DNA from: Arthrobacter sp. B6
GTDB taxonomy: Bacteria > Actinomycetota > Actinomycetes > Actinomycetales > Micrococcaceae
Direction: 5' to 3'
DNA: 64,000 bases
NCBI RefSeq assembly: GCF_001663775.1
Contig: NZ_KV467169.1
Coordinates: forward strand, 1,048,141-1,112,140
Shown piece by piece: positions 56,812 through 64,000 of the stretch; positions within the stretch are counted from its first letter, which is position 1, and the number at the start of each line of letters is the position of its first letter. The position numbers and the translations under genes were made by a program. The notes beneath the pieces are model-generated. The model worked only from the letters and a program-made list of their open reading frames with translations. It had not been told where the DNA came from and ran no database searches.

Positions 56812-57603
56812 ATGGCAATGACCGCACGTCAACGGGCCAGAGTAAGCCTGTATGTCCAGATCGGCATCTTCATTGTGGCCGTGGCCGCACTGGTCCTGGC
56901 AACGGACTGGGAGACTATCGGCAACAGCGTCTTCAACTTCGGCAAGATCGGCCCGATGTTCCCGGACATCTTCCTGGTGGGCCTGAGAAACACCCTGATC
57001 TACACGTTCCTTGGCTTCATCGTCGGCCTGTCCGGCGGCCTGCTGCTGGCCCTGATGAAGCTCTCCAGCTTCCCGCTGTACCGCTGGCTCGCAACGGCCT
57101 ACATCGAATTCTTCCGCGGCGTCCCGGCCCTGCTGGTGTTTATCGCGTTCGGCTACGGCGTGCCCCTGGCTTTCGGGGTCTCCTGGAACATCACCGTGAT
57201 CGTCATGATTTCACTGGGCATGGTGGCCTCGGCATATATCGCTGAAACCCTCCGCGCCGGCCTGCAGGCTGTGCCCAAAGGCCAGCTGGAAGCAGCACGC
57301 TCGCTGGGTATGCCGCAGTGGCGGGCCATGGTCTCCATCGTCATTCCGCAGGCGTTCAAGATCGTGCTGCCGCCGCTGACCAACGAGGTCATCCTGCTGA
57401 CCAAGGACTCCTCGCTGATCTACGTCCTGGGCCTCACCGCCTCGCAGTACGAGCTGACCAAGTTCGGCCGTGACGGCATCTCCAGCCTGGGTGCCGGCCT
57501 CACGCCGCTGCTGGTTGCCGGTGCCTTCTACCTGATCATCACCATCCCGCTGAGCCTCCTGGCCCGGAAGTTCGAAAGCCGCTCCGCGCGGACCAAGCGA
57601 TAG
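56812..57603 (+). CDS. Polar amino acid ABC transporter, permease
   Basis: A 263-residue HisM/GlnP-type permease with about five helices and the EAA motif EAARSLGMPQWRAMVSIVIPQAF near 160-182 (given in part). The ATG at 56812 was chosen as the first in the conserved region; an in-frame GTG at 56800 would add four residues. Neither has a strong ribosome site. A 133-nt gap separates it from the binding-protein gene. Confidence 0.88.
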   Translation: MAMTARQRARVSLYVQIGIFIVAVAALVLATDWETIGNSVFNFGKIGPMFPDIFLVGLRNTLIYTFLGFIVGLSGGLLLALMKLSSFPLYRWLATAYIEFFRGVPALLVFIAFGYGVPLAFGVSWNITVIVMISLGMVASAYIAETLRAGLQAVPKGQLEAARSLGMPQWRAMVSIVIPQAFKIVLPPLTNEVILLTKDSSLIYVLGLTASQYELTKFGRDGISSLGAGLTPLLVAGAFYLIITIPLSLLARKFESRSARTKR

Positions 57604-57614
57604 GCAGGGAAGCC

Positions 57615-58418
57615 ATGAACGACGTCGTAAACTCCTCCGCCGGCAACACCGGCACCATCAACGCGGCAGGCGTGTCCATCAAGGACCTGCGCAAGTCCTA
57701 CGGCACCAACGAGGTGCTTAAGGGCATCAGCCTGGACGTGGCCCCCGGCGAAGTGGTGTGCCTGATCGGCCCGTCCGGTTCCGGCAAGTCCACCCTCCTG
57801 CGCTGCGTGAACCTGCTGGAGCAGCCCAACGAGGGCGCCATCCACGTGGGCGGCTTCGAAGCCACGGACCCCGAAGTGGACATCGACAAAATGCGCCGCA
57901 AGGTGGGCATGGTGTTCCAGCAGTTCAACCTGTTCCCGCACCTGGACGCGAAACGCAACTGCACCATCGCACAGACCAAGGTCCTCAAGCGGTCCCAGGC
58001 TGAGGCTGACGAGGTGGCGCAGCACAACCTGGAGCGTGTGGGGCTGGGGCACCTGTCCGACCGTTTCCCGGACCAGCTCTCCGGCGGCCAGCAGCAGCGT
58101 GTGGCCATCGCCCGGGCGCTGAGCATGAACCCTGAACTGATGCTCTTCGACGAGCCCACGTCCGCGCTGGACCCGGAGACCGTAGGCGACGTCCTCTCCG
58201 TCATGCGGAACCTCGCCAAGGAAGGCATGACCATGCTTGTGGTGACCCACGAGATGGGCTTCGCCCGCGAAGTGGCCGACCGCGTCGTGTTCATGGACGG
58301 CGGCGTGGTGGTGGAGGAAGGCGTGGCTGAACGGGTCATCTCAGCACCCACCCAGGCCCGCACCAAGGAGTTCCTGCGCCGCGTCCTGGACCCGACGCAC
58401 ATCGACATCGAGGAGTAG
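57615..58418 (+). CDS. Polar amino acid ABC transporter, ATPase
   Basis: A 267-residue ATPase of the GlnQ/HisP group. Walker A GPSGSGKST near residue 51, signature LSGGQQQRVAIARAL near 156, Walker B LMLFDEPTSALDPE near 178, switch His in VVTHEMGFAREVADR near 215. It begins 11 nt after the permease stop. Confidence 0.94.
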   Translation: MNDVVNSSAGNTGTINAAGVSIKDLRKSYGTNEVLKGISLDVAPGEVVCLIGPSGSGKSTLLRCVNLLEQPNEGAIHVGGFEATDPEVDIDKMRRKVGMVFQQFNLFPHLDAKRNCTIAQTKVLKRSQAEADEVAQHNLERVGLGHLSDRFPDQLSGGQQQRVAIARALSMNPELMLFDEPTSALDPETVGDVLSVMRNLAKEGMTMLVVTHEMGFAREVADRVVFMDGGVVVEEGVAERVISAPTQARTKEFLRRVLDPTHIDIEE

Positions 58419-58442
58419 GGCTCGTCTCGCACGCCGGACAGG

Positions 58443-58488
58443 GAATCGGCCCTGGGACACTCATATTCGGGTGTCCCAAGGCCGATTC
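58443..58488. repeat. 18-bp inverted repeat reaching into an AbiEi gene end
   Basis: GAATCGGCCCTGGGACAC (58443-58460) and GTGTCCCAAGGCCGATTC (58471-58488) pair with one mismatch. The right arm encodes the last residues of the convergent gene 58461-59459, so the element was probably acquired within the end of that gene. Confidence 0.7.
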
Positions 58489-59459
58489 TGCGTCCCCGGG
58501 CCGTTACTGCGTCCTGATGAGGACCGCGGACGTCGGGGTACCCCGGCCCTGGACAGCATGCCTTCCAATTCCCCCCTCCACAGTTCACTCCATACCCACC
58601 GCACTACATTCCGACCAGTTGCCCTGATCCGGTCCTCCCGCAGCTTTTCGTCCACCACAACCTGCCCGGGCGTCCGCCCTTGGAGGTACTCCGGCTTGAG
58701 GTACTTTTCGATTCCATCGAACTCCCCCACGGTCCGGCTGCGTTCCCAGTAGAAGTCAGTGAACGCCACGCGGCCAGTGGAACTCCGGACCTCGTATTGC
58801 AGGATGGGTGCTTCAAAGCCAGCCATATGAATGAGGCCGCGGCTGTACGATTCGCCCGCCGATCCGGACCGGAAATCAGCAAACTCCACCGCCGACCTGA
58901 CACGCCGCTCAGCGGCAGCGGAATACCGCCCAGCCACGGCAGCGAGAAGTCCAGCCTTTGTCAGCGCCGGAAGGCCCCGGGACGAGTCCGGCCTCAACAC
59001 GTGGTCCAGAGGAACCGCAGCCTCTGCAAACGGGACGGTTGCCGCAATATCGAGCACCGTGGTTTGACGCGAGGTGACGGACAGACCGTCCACAATTTCG
59101 GCGTCGACCGTTCCCGGTTCAACGAGATGCTTCCGAACACCCGCGCGGGACCTGCCGCCTCCCCTGAAGAGCGTCAGGGCGTGGATGGGCTGGCCCCGCT
59201 GGATAGTGGGAATACCCCAGACAGAGGCAGCGGAATGAAGCGAAAAGGTTACCGGGAGGATTGCGGTTTCAGCCACCGCTTCGATCCGCAGCCGGTAGCG
59301 CTGCCATGCGGCTAGCTCAGCCCAGGCAGACGCCTCGACGTAGACGCCCTGACGAATACGGACCAACGAACCTGCCTTTACTGCGGCAGGCAGCGGGCGG
59401 GTACTCGCGCCGGCCTCGGCCAAGTGTCGCGTCAGGATTAGGCGGGGAAGAGGACTCAT
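58461..59459 (-). CDS. AbiEi-like protein with DUF559-type nuclease core (second orphan)
   Basis: A 332-residue protein. The N-terminal part resembles AbiEi-like winged helices (VRIRQGVYV near residue 33). A central region contains TFSLHSAASVWGIP near 70. The C-terminal part has a nuclease-type core: FTDFYWERSRTVGEFDGIEKY (in pieces, around 235-255) with EKLREDRIRATG and VVRWVWSELW. No partner toxin gene is visible. The extreme C-terminus is encoded by an inverted repeat. Function unknown. Confidence 0.75.
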   Translation of the reverse strand: MSPLPRLILTRHLAEAGASTRPLPAAVKAGSLVRIRQGVYVEASAWAELAAWQRYRLRIEAVAETAILPVTFSLHSAASVWGIPTIQRGQPIHALTLFRGGGRSRAGVRKHLVEPGTVDAEIVDGLSVTSRQTTVLDIAATVPFAEAAVPLDHVLRPDSSRGLPALTKAGLLAAVAGRYSAAAERRVRSAVEFADFRSGSAGESYSRGLIHMAGFEAPILQYEVRSSTGRVAFTDFYWERSRTVGEFDGIEKYLKPEYLQGRTPGQVVVDEKLREDRIRATGRNVVRWVWSELWRGELEGMLSRAGVPRRPRSSSGRSNGPGTQNRPWDTRI

Positions 59460-59537
59460 ACCGGGACGGTCTCACCTCCGCCACGGGCCGGGAAAGGCGC
59501 CGATCCCGTTATGTGGACAAACGCGCCAACGCAGCCG

Positions 59538-59595
59538 GACGCAGTTTCGGTCCGAAGACACCCGTTAATCCGCGTCCGTGGACCGAAAGTGCGTC
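59538..59595. repeat. Inverted repeat after menD
   Basis: GACGCAGTTTCGGTCC (59538-59553) and GGACCGAAAGTGCGTC (59580-59595) pair with one mismatch around a 26-nt loop. It lies 8 nt after the menD stop (59603, minus strand). Confidence 0.65.
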
Positions 59596-59602
59596 GCGGA
59601 AA

Positions 59603-61357
59603 CTAGCCCGCCAGTACGCCGATGACCGCGGGGGCTACCGCAGCCTTGATGCGGGCGTGCAGGGCGCGGAGGCTGTGGCGGTCAGTCCGCACCTCGACGA
59701 TGCTGCGGCCCTCGATCGGCTGGCCGAGCGCCTCGGCGAGTGCCGCCGTCGTACTTACCGAGCAATGCCCGACGCCGTACGCTGCGGCGAGTGCCGCGAG
59801 GTCCACGGTGTGGGGGGTGCCGAAAAGGCGTTCGACGGCGTCCCCGTACCTCCCGGATTCCCGCACCGCTCCATGCTCGAGCAGGTCAAAGATGGCGCCG
59901 CCGAAGTCGTTGAGCACCACGATACGGAGCCGCGGTTCGGCCTCCCCCGGGCCGAGGAGCAGGCCGCCGGCGTCGTGGAGGAACGTGACGTCGCCAAGCA
60001 GGAGGGTGGTTTCCTGGCGGCCGCCGAGGGCGATGCCGGTGGCAGTGGAGGTGGTGCCGTCGATCCCGGAGAGACCCCGGCTGGCGTAGACCGTGGCGGC
60101 CGGTTCGGCGGCGGGAAGGCCGGCGAGTTCCACGTCGCGGATGCCGTTGGAGGATCCCAGCACCAGCTGCCCGCGCGAATGCTCCCACACAAGGGCACCC
60201 ACGGACGGCCCGGTGGCGGTGTCCTCGGCGGCAAGAACCTGGTCCAGGGCGTGCTGCGCGGCAGATCCGGCCAGCAGCCAGGCGTCCAGCCACGAGGACG
60301 GGCCTCGGCCGGCGAACTCGGCGAGGTCCGAAAGGCTTTCCAGCGGCAGCTCAGTGCGCCTGCCGGGCTCGTACCAGGCCACCGGGACCGGCTGGTACAG
60401 CGCCGACGGCACGTCCGACCGGGCGAGCAGGGACGCCACAGGCCGGGACAGGGTAGGCCGGCCAAAGAGCACCACCCGCTCGATGGGCTGCGCAGATTCC
60501 GGCCCGAAGTGCTCCAGCAGCAACCGGTACGGGCCCACGGCATTCGGGCCGAAGCGCGCGTTGGAGGAAGGTTCGGCAAGCAGCGGCAGGCCGTGGGCGC
60601 GGGCGAAGGCTTCGGCGACGGGGCCGGCGTCATGCCCTGCCAGCACCACGGTGCGCCGTTCGGCCAGGTCACCGGACGCGGGCGGAAGGTTCATGGTGAG
60701 CGGGTCCGTGCCGATGCGGAACTTCGGGCGGGCAGCCGCGGCGGGAAGCCGCTCCCCCGCCGCGGGAACCAGCGGGTCGCGGAACGCCAGGTTCAGCTGG
60801 ACCGGGCCGGGCGCGAGGTCCGAGAACGCTCCTGTGGCGGCGGAGATCGCGGTTTCGACGGCGCGCAGCGGGCTGGTGCCGGCTTCGACGTCGGCGGCGA
60901 AGCGCACGTGCTCGCCGAACAGGTCCAGCTGGATGGTGGTCTGGTTGGCGCCGGTGCCGCGCAGTTCCTCGGGCCGGTCGGCGGACAGCACCACGAGCGG
61001 GACGGCGGCGTGGTTGGCCTCCATCACTGCGGGCATCAGGTTCCCGACGGCGGTGCCGGATGTGGTGAGGACGGCCGCCGGGGAGCCCGTGGACAGGGCG
61101 AGTCCCAGCGCCGTAAAGCCGGCGGAGCGTTCGTCGATCCGGACCAGCAGCTCCACTTTCCCTGCCGCTGATGCCTCGGCCAGCGCATACGCCATGGGGG
61201 CTGAGCGAGAGCCGGGTGCCACCACGACATACTCCACGCCGCCGTCGATCAGGGCGCCGACGGCAATGCGCGCCGCCTCGACGGAGCCCAGGGCAGGCGC
61301 TGCTGAGGCATCGTCGTCGGATGCGGGATGCAAGGTGGAGTCATTCGGCGAAGTCAC
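59603..61357 (-). CDS. menD: SEPHCHC synthase
   Basis: A 584-residue ThDP-dependent enzyme joining isochorismate and 2-oxoglutarate in menaquinone synthesis. It has the PYR-domain Glu region VVVAPGSRSAPMAYAL (about 44-59), the TSGTAVGNLMPAVMEA segment near 100, and the ThDP motif LLLGDVTFLHDAGGLL near 455. GTG 61357 follows CAGACT at 6 nt. It is 182 nt downstream of menC with a repeat array between. Confidence 0.92.
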   Translation of the reverse strand: MTSPNDSTLHPASDDDASAAPALGSVEAARIAVGALIDGGVEYVVVAPGSRSAPMAYALAEASAAGKVELLVRIDERSAGFTALGLALSTGSPAAVLTTSGTAVGNLMPAVMEANHAAVPLVVLSADRPEELRGTGANQTTIQLDLFGEHVRFAADVEAGTSPLRAVETAISAATGAFSDLAPGPVQLNLAFRDPLVPAAGERLPAAAARPKFRIGTDPLTMNLPPASGDLAERRTVVLAGHDAGPVAEAFARAHGLPLLAEPSSNARFGPNAVGPYRLLLEHFGPESAQPIERVVLFGRPTLSRPVASLLARSDVPSALYQPVPVAWYEPGRRTELPLESLSDLAEFAGRGPSSWLDAWLLAGSAAQHALDQVLAAEDTATGPSVGALVWEHSRGQLVLGSSNGIRDVELAGLPAAEPAATVYASRGLSGIDGTTSTATGIALGGRQETTLLLGDVTFLHDAGGLLLGPGEAEPRLRIVVLNDFGGAIFDLLEHGAVRESGRYGDAVERLFGTPHTVDLAALAAAYGVGHCSVSTTAALAEALGQPIEGRSIVEVRTDRHSLRALHARIKAAVAPAVIGVLAG

Positions 61358-61377
61358 CGAACCAGTCTGCCACCCTG

Positions 61378-61525
61378 AAACGCTCTCTCACTTTCTGTGG
61401 CTTAAAACCGAACGCTCTCTCACCTTTCGCACAAAAACGGGAAACGCTCTCTCACCTTTCGCACGGACGGGACCCAAGGTGAGAGAGGGTTGCCCAAAAA
61501 CCCGCAGGAAGTGAGAGAGGGTTGC
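61378..61525. repeat. Array of CTCTCTCAC repeats between menC and menD
   Basis: AACGCTCTCTCAC occurs three times on the plus strand (61378, 61411, 61444) and GTGAGAGAGGGTTG twice in the opposite sense (61479 and 61512). Any pair of opposite copies can form a hairpin. It lies just past the menC stop. Confidence 0.7.
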
Positions 61526-61538
61526 CGCGGGGAGGAGG

Positions 61539-62564
61539 CTACCGGGCGAGGAAGGCGTGGACCCGACGGAGGCGGCCCAGCCACCAGTCCCGGCGTTCCG
61601 CGGGAGCCGCATACCGCTCCAGCAGCCCGGTGTCGGCGGAAACATCGCGCAGGCGGATGGCGCCGTCGTCGGCCACCAGCGGATCCAGCGTGATGTCGGA
61701 CTCGAACAGCGACACCGTTCCCAGCCCGCACGCATACGGCAACTCCGGCAAGGAGGCCGCCAAAGCCAGGCCCGCGCGGATGCCCATGGAGGTGTCCAGC
61801 GCAGAACTCACGACGGCGGGAAGTCCGGCCTGCCCCACGATGTCCAGGGCACGCCGCACTCCCCCCAGCGGCGCCACCTTGACCACGATGAGGTCCGCGG
61901 CGCCGGCCCGTGCCACGCGCAGGGGGTCGGATTCCTTGCGAACGCTTTCGTCGGCGGCAATGAGGACAGGTGTCCCCGCGGCCCGCAGCTGCGAGCGCAC
62001 CTCCGCCAGCCCCTCAATGGTGGGCACCGGCTGCTCCGCATACTCAAGCCCGACGGCGGCGAGCCGGGTCAGTGCCGACACCGCCGTTGGCACGTCCCAG
62101 CCGCCGTTGGCGTCCACGCGGATGGCGGCATCGGGCAGAAGAGAGCGGACGGCAGCGAGGCGGGCGGCGTCGTCGTGAAGTGTCTGGCCGCTTTCGGCCA
62201 CCTTGACCTTGACGGCGTCCACCCGGCCAAACCTGGCCAGCACCTCCGGCACCCGGTCTGCCGAGACGGCTGGCACCGTGGCGTTGACCGGAATCACGGA
62301 CCGCAGCGGCGCAGGGAAGCCGTGCCAGCCGGCCTCGACGGCGGACGCGAGCCACCGGGAGGCCTCGGCGTCGTCGTACTCGGGGAACGGGCCGAACTCG
62401 CCCCAGCCGGCAGGACCGCGCAGCAGCAGGGACTCACGCGCCATGATGCCGCGGAACTTTACCCGCATGGGCAGGCTGACCACGTGCGCGTTGGCCAGCA
62501 GCTCGTCCAGGGAGGGTAGGCCCAGGGACGGCAGGCCGGGCGGTACTGCGGCGCGGGAAGGCAT
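61539..62564 (-). CDS. menC: o-Succinylbenzoate synthase
   Basis: A 341-residue enolase-superfamily enzyme that dehydrates SHCHC in menaquinone synthesis. KVKVAE near residue 110 holds the catalytic Lys pair, RVDANGGWD near 142 a metal Asp, YAEQP near 170, ADESV near 195 and VKVAPLGGVRRALDI near 215. The ATG 62564 is 6 nt after TACAGT; the frame from 62759 overlaps the divergent ArsR gene and is rejected. Confidence 0.92.
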   Translation of the reverse strand: MPSRAAVPPGLPSLGLPSLDELLANAHVVSLPMRVKFRGIMARESLLLRGPAGWGEFGPFPEYDDAEASRWLASAVEAGWHGFPAPLRSVIPVNATVPAVSADRVPEVLARFGRVDAVKVKVAESGQTLHDDAARLAAVRSLLPDAAIRVDANGGWDVPTAVSALTRLAAVGLEYAEQPVPTIEGLAEVRSQLRAAGTPVLIAADESVRKESDPLRVARAGAADLIVVKVAPLGGVRRALDIVGQAGLPAVVSSALDTSMGIRAGLALAASLPELPYACGLGTVSLFESDITLDPLVADDGAIRLRDVSADTGLLERYAAPAERRDWWLGRLRRVHAFLAR

Positions 62565-62570
62565 GGATTC

Positions 62571-62576
62571 ACTGTA
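62571..62576 (-). promoter_or_regulatory. Leaderless-type -10 box for menC
   Basis: TACAGT, 6 nt, ATG 62564, without a Shine-Dalgarno sequence. Confidence 0.5.
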
Positions 62577-62614
62577 CAAGCGCCCCCCGACAAAACTCAC
62601 AAGACCCTTCCAAC

Positions 62615-62637
62615 GCATATCCATATGGGTATACAAT
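62615..62637 (+). promoter_or_regulatory. Promoter and dyad of the ArsR gene
   Basis: ATATCC-ATATGG-GTAT is an imperfect dyad overlapping TACAAT (62632-62637), the -10 box 6 nt before ATG 62644. Autorepression by the ArsR protein is likely (inference). Confidence 0.45.
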
Positions 62638-62643
62638 TCCGAT

Positions 62644-62979
62644 ATGGCACGGGCAGCAACAACGGCAGATGCGTTCAACGCGGTGGCTGAGCCCCGCCGT
62701 CGGGAGATCCTGGACGCCCTCGCCCAAAGGGAGCGGCCCGTTAACGAACTCGTGGACATACTCGGCCTGGCCCAGCCGCACGTGTCCCGGCACCTGCGCG
62801 TCCTGCGCGAGGTGGGGGCCGTGGACGTGCGCGACGAAGGCCGGCAGCGCGTCTACCGGCTTAATCCGGAGGCCCTGAAGCCCATCCACGACTGGGTTGC
62901 CAGCTACCAGCACCTCTGGGAGGAGCGGTTCGACCTGCTGGAAGACGTGCTGGAGGACCTCAAAGAGCAGGAAAACTAG
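62644..62979 (+). CDS. ArsR-family transcriptional regulator
   Basis: A 111-residue winged-helix repressor. The helix-turn-helix is ELVDILGLAQPHVSRHLRVLREVGAV (about 36-61, given in part), followed by a wing with DEGRQRVYRLN. It lacks the Cys metal site of arsenic sensors. It belongs to the subgroup that pairs with AHSA1/SRPBCC genes, one of which follows 16 nt later. Leaderless start. Confidence 0.93.
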   Translation: MARAATTADAFNAVAEPRRREILDALAQRERPVNELVDILGLAQPHVSRHLRVLREVGAVDVRDEGRQRVYRLNPEALKPIHDWVASYQHLWEERFDLLEDVLEDLKEQEN

Positions 62980-62995
62980 AAGAAGGAGCAGGGCA

Positions 62996-63502
62996 ATGTC
63001 ACAGGCAAGCAGCGGCACCATGGACATCACCTTCCCCAGAGACGAGGAAATCCTCATCAGCCGCACCCTCAACGCACCCAGGCACCTGGTCTATCGGGCC
63101 TGGACCACGCCGGAACTCGTCAAAAAGTGGTGGCCGGGTCGGCGGGGCGAGATGACGGTGGCGGAGATGGACTTCCGGGTGGGCGGCGCGTGGCGTTATG
63201 TCATGGTGGCGCACGGCGAATTCGAGGTTGCCTTCCACGGGACGTACCGGGAGATTGTGCGCAACGAACGCATCGTAAACACGGAGGTCATGGAAATGCC
63301 CGACACACCGCCGGACAGCGAGGAGGGGGCCGTGGTCAATACGGTCACCTTTGAAGAGGCCGACGGCGGCGCCACCACGGTCCGGATCCGCACCAACGCG
63401 GGCAGCAGGGAGGTCCGGGACATGATTGCGCAGTCGGGCATGGAAGGCGGCGTGCGCGAACAGTTCGAGATCCTCGAAGAGCTGGCGGCGACCCTCACTT
63501 GA
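62996..63502 (+). CDS. SRPBCC (AHSA1-like) protein
   Basis: A 168-residue protein of the AHSA1/START superfamily. N-terminal ISRTLNAPRHLVYRAWTTPELVKKWW (about 21-46, given in part) and GGAWRYVM mark the fold; the C-terminal REQFEILEEL helix closes it. The substrate is unknown. AAGAAGGAG precedes the ATG. It forms a two-gene unit with the ArsR regulator. Confidence 0.9.
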   Translation: MSQASSGTMDITFPRDEEILISRTLNAPRHLVYRAWTTPELVKKWWPGRRGEMTVAEMDFRVGGAWRYVMVAHGEFEVAFHGTYREIVRNERIVNTEVMEMPDTPPDSEEGAVVNTVTFEEADGGATTVRIRTNAGSREVRDMIAQSGMEGGVREQFEILEELAATLT

Positions 63503-63545
63503 GACGCCCTGCCGGGGCCCTCCGCCCGGTGAACCCACCCTCCCC

Positions 63546-63611
63546 CAAAACTAGGTAGCAGCAGATGTCGTTTTGAGGGCCCATAACGACATCTGCTGCT
63601 ACCTAGTTGGG
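63546..63611. repeat. Long inverted repeat, family A, copy 4
   Basis: TAGGTAGCAGCAGATGTCG and its exact complement CGACATCTGCTGCTACCTA, with AACGA/TCGTT inside. It separates the SRPBCC gene from the LacI gene. Confidence 0.8.
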
Positions 63612-63657
63612 AGAGGGAGCCGCGCACGCTTCGGCCATACCTCACACGCGTTAGGTA

Positions 63658-63679
63658 GACTGCAGGAAACGTTGCAGTC
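63658..63679 (+). promoter_or_regulatory. Palindromic operator before the LacI-type gene
   Basis: GACTGCA (63658-63664) and TGCAGTC (63673-63679) are exact complements with 8 nt between. It lies 15 nt before ATG 63694, suggesting autorepression. Confidence 0.45.
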
Positions 63680-63693
63680 CGGAGGATCCCGTC

Positions 63694-64000
63694 ATGAAGC
63701 GCAAGGCCACTGCATTGGACGTCGCCAAACTCGCCGGGGTGTCCCGCAGCGCGGTTTCGCTGGTGCTGAACGGCCGCGGGGACGGAAATGTCGCCAAGGA
63801 GAGCCAGGACCGGATCCGTGAAGCTGCCGCAGCGCTGAACTACACGCCCAATACCATCGCCGTGAGCCTGCGGAACCGCCGGTCACGCATCATCGGGATC
63901 GTCTCGGACCAGGTGGTCACCAGCCCGTTCGACGGCAACATCATCGCGGGCGCCGACGCCGTGGCCAGGAGCCAGGGGTTTGTCACCGTGGTGATGGACA
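63694..64000 (+). CDS. LacI-family regulator, N-terminal part (3' end outside window)
   Basis: 102 complete codons are visible. The helix-turn-helix reads ALDVAKLAGVSRSAVSLVLNG (in part, about residues 7-26), the hinge LNYTPNTIAVSLRNRRS follows, and the sensor domain opens IIGIVSDQV. GGAGG precedes the ATG. A palindrome overlaps the upstream region. The target and sugar are not visible. Confidence 0.93.
   Translation, partial: MKRKATALDVAKLAGVSRSAVSLVLNGRGDGNVAKESQDRIREAAAALNYTPNTIAVSLRNRRSRIIGIVSDQVVTSPFDGNIIAGADAVARSQGFVTVVMD

Noticed and set aside
61378..61525. CRISPR array
   Set aside because: The repeats are only 9-15 bp, in both orientations, with uneven spacing, and no cas genes are present.
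1..64000. tRNA, rRNA or prophage genes
   Set aside because: No cloverleaf-type sequence, rRNA core sequence, integrase or phage structural gene was seen in any gap or frame.

Overview
The window is a high-GC actinobacterial chromosome segment. Gene content and protein style point to Arthrobacter or Pseudarthrobacter (Micrococcaceae): CYTH/CHAD and DUF1206 proteins, a menG-menJ-polyprenyl synthase set of the kind that makes MK-9(H2), GTG/TTG starts, and many apparently leaderless genes. I see no rRNA, tRNA, CRISPR array, insertion sequence or prophage. A catalase gene is cut by the left edge and a LacI-type regulator by the right edge.

Layout. 1-4.3 kb: catalase, DUF2461 protein, TetR regulator, APC permease. 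4.4-9.2 kb: alcohol/aldehyde oxidation unit (DUF779 protein, AdhP, aldehyde dehydrogenase, GAF regulator). 9.3-13 kb: ferredoxin-NADP reductase, topoisomerase IB, RarD permease. 13.0-19.3 kb: a six-gene overlapping operon resembling a Pel exopolysaccharide locus (TPR-like protein, PelF, PelG, exported beta-rich protein, PelA-hydrolase-like protein, GH135-like lipoprotein) behind a SigB/SigF-like promoter. 19.9-24.4 kb: GABA catabolism (gabT, aminobutyraldehyde dehydrogenase, PucR regulator). 24.5-33 kb: CHAD protein, CynX-type MFS, GntR regulator, AI-2E permease, and membrane/stress-type genes including a catalase-like/SRPBCC fusion. 33.1-48.1 kb: sulfur assimilation (second FprA, siroheme synthase, cysteine-synthase-like enzyme, ssuABC, cysN-cysD-cysH-sir, sirohydrochlorin chelatase) with rtcB inserted. 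48.2-50.4 kb: TRIC channel, SMI1/KNR4 protein, AbiEi/DUF559 protein. 50.8-62.6 kb: menaquinone synthesis (polyprenyl synthase, menJ, menG, menF, menD, menC) interrupted by a polar amino-acid ABC transporter and a second AbiEi/DUF559 protein. 62.6-64 kb: ArsR-SRPBCC pair and the LacI regulator.

Three patterns cut across genes. (1) Siroheme synthase, ssuA and the sir operon share one promoter layout: GTGACG, 14 nt, GTGA, 6 nt, GTTTCC, then a -35, then a TANNGT -10 placed 6 nt before ATG. This looks like a sulfur regulon activator site. (2) Most transcription units end in a long near-perfect inverted repeat, and many of these fall into a few recurring sequence families. (3) At least twelve genes have a TANNNT box 6-7 nt before the start codon and little or no Shine-Dalgarno sequence, which suggests leaderless mRNAs.

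The best candidate for an undescribed system is the Pel-like operon. It has PelF, PelG and two different galactosaminoglycan-type hydrolase folds, but no recognisable PelB, PelC or PelD. It carries instead an exported beta-rich protein and a PelG with an extra N-terminal domain of about 100 residues.
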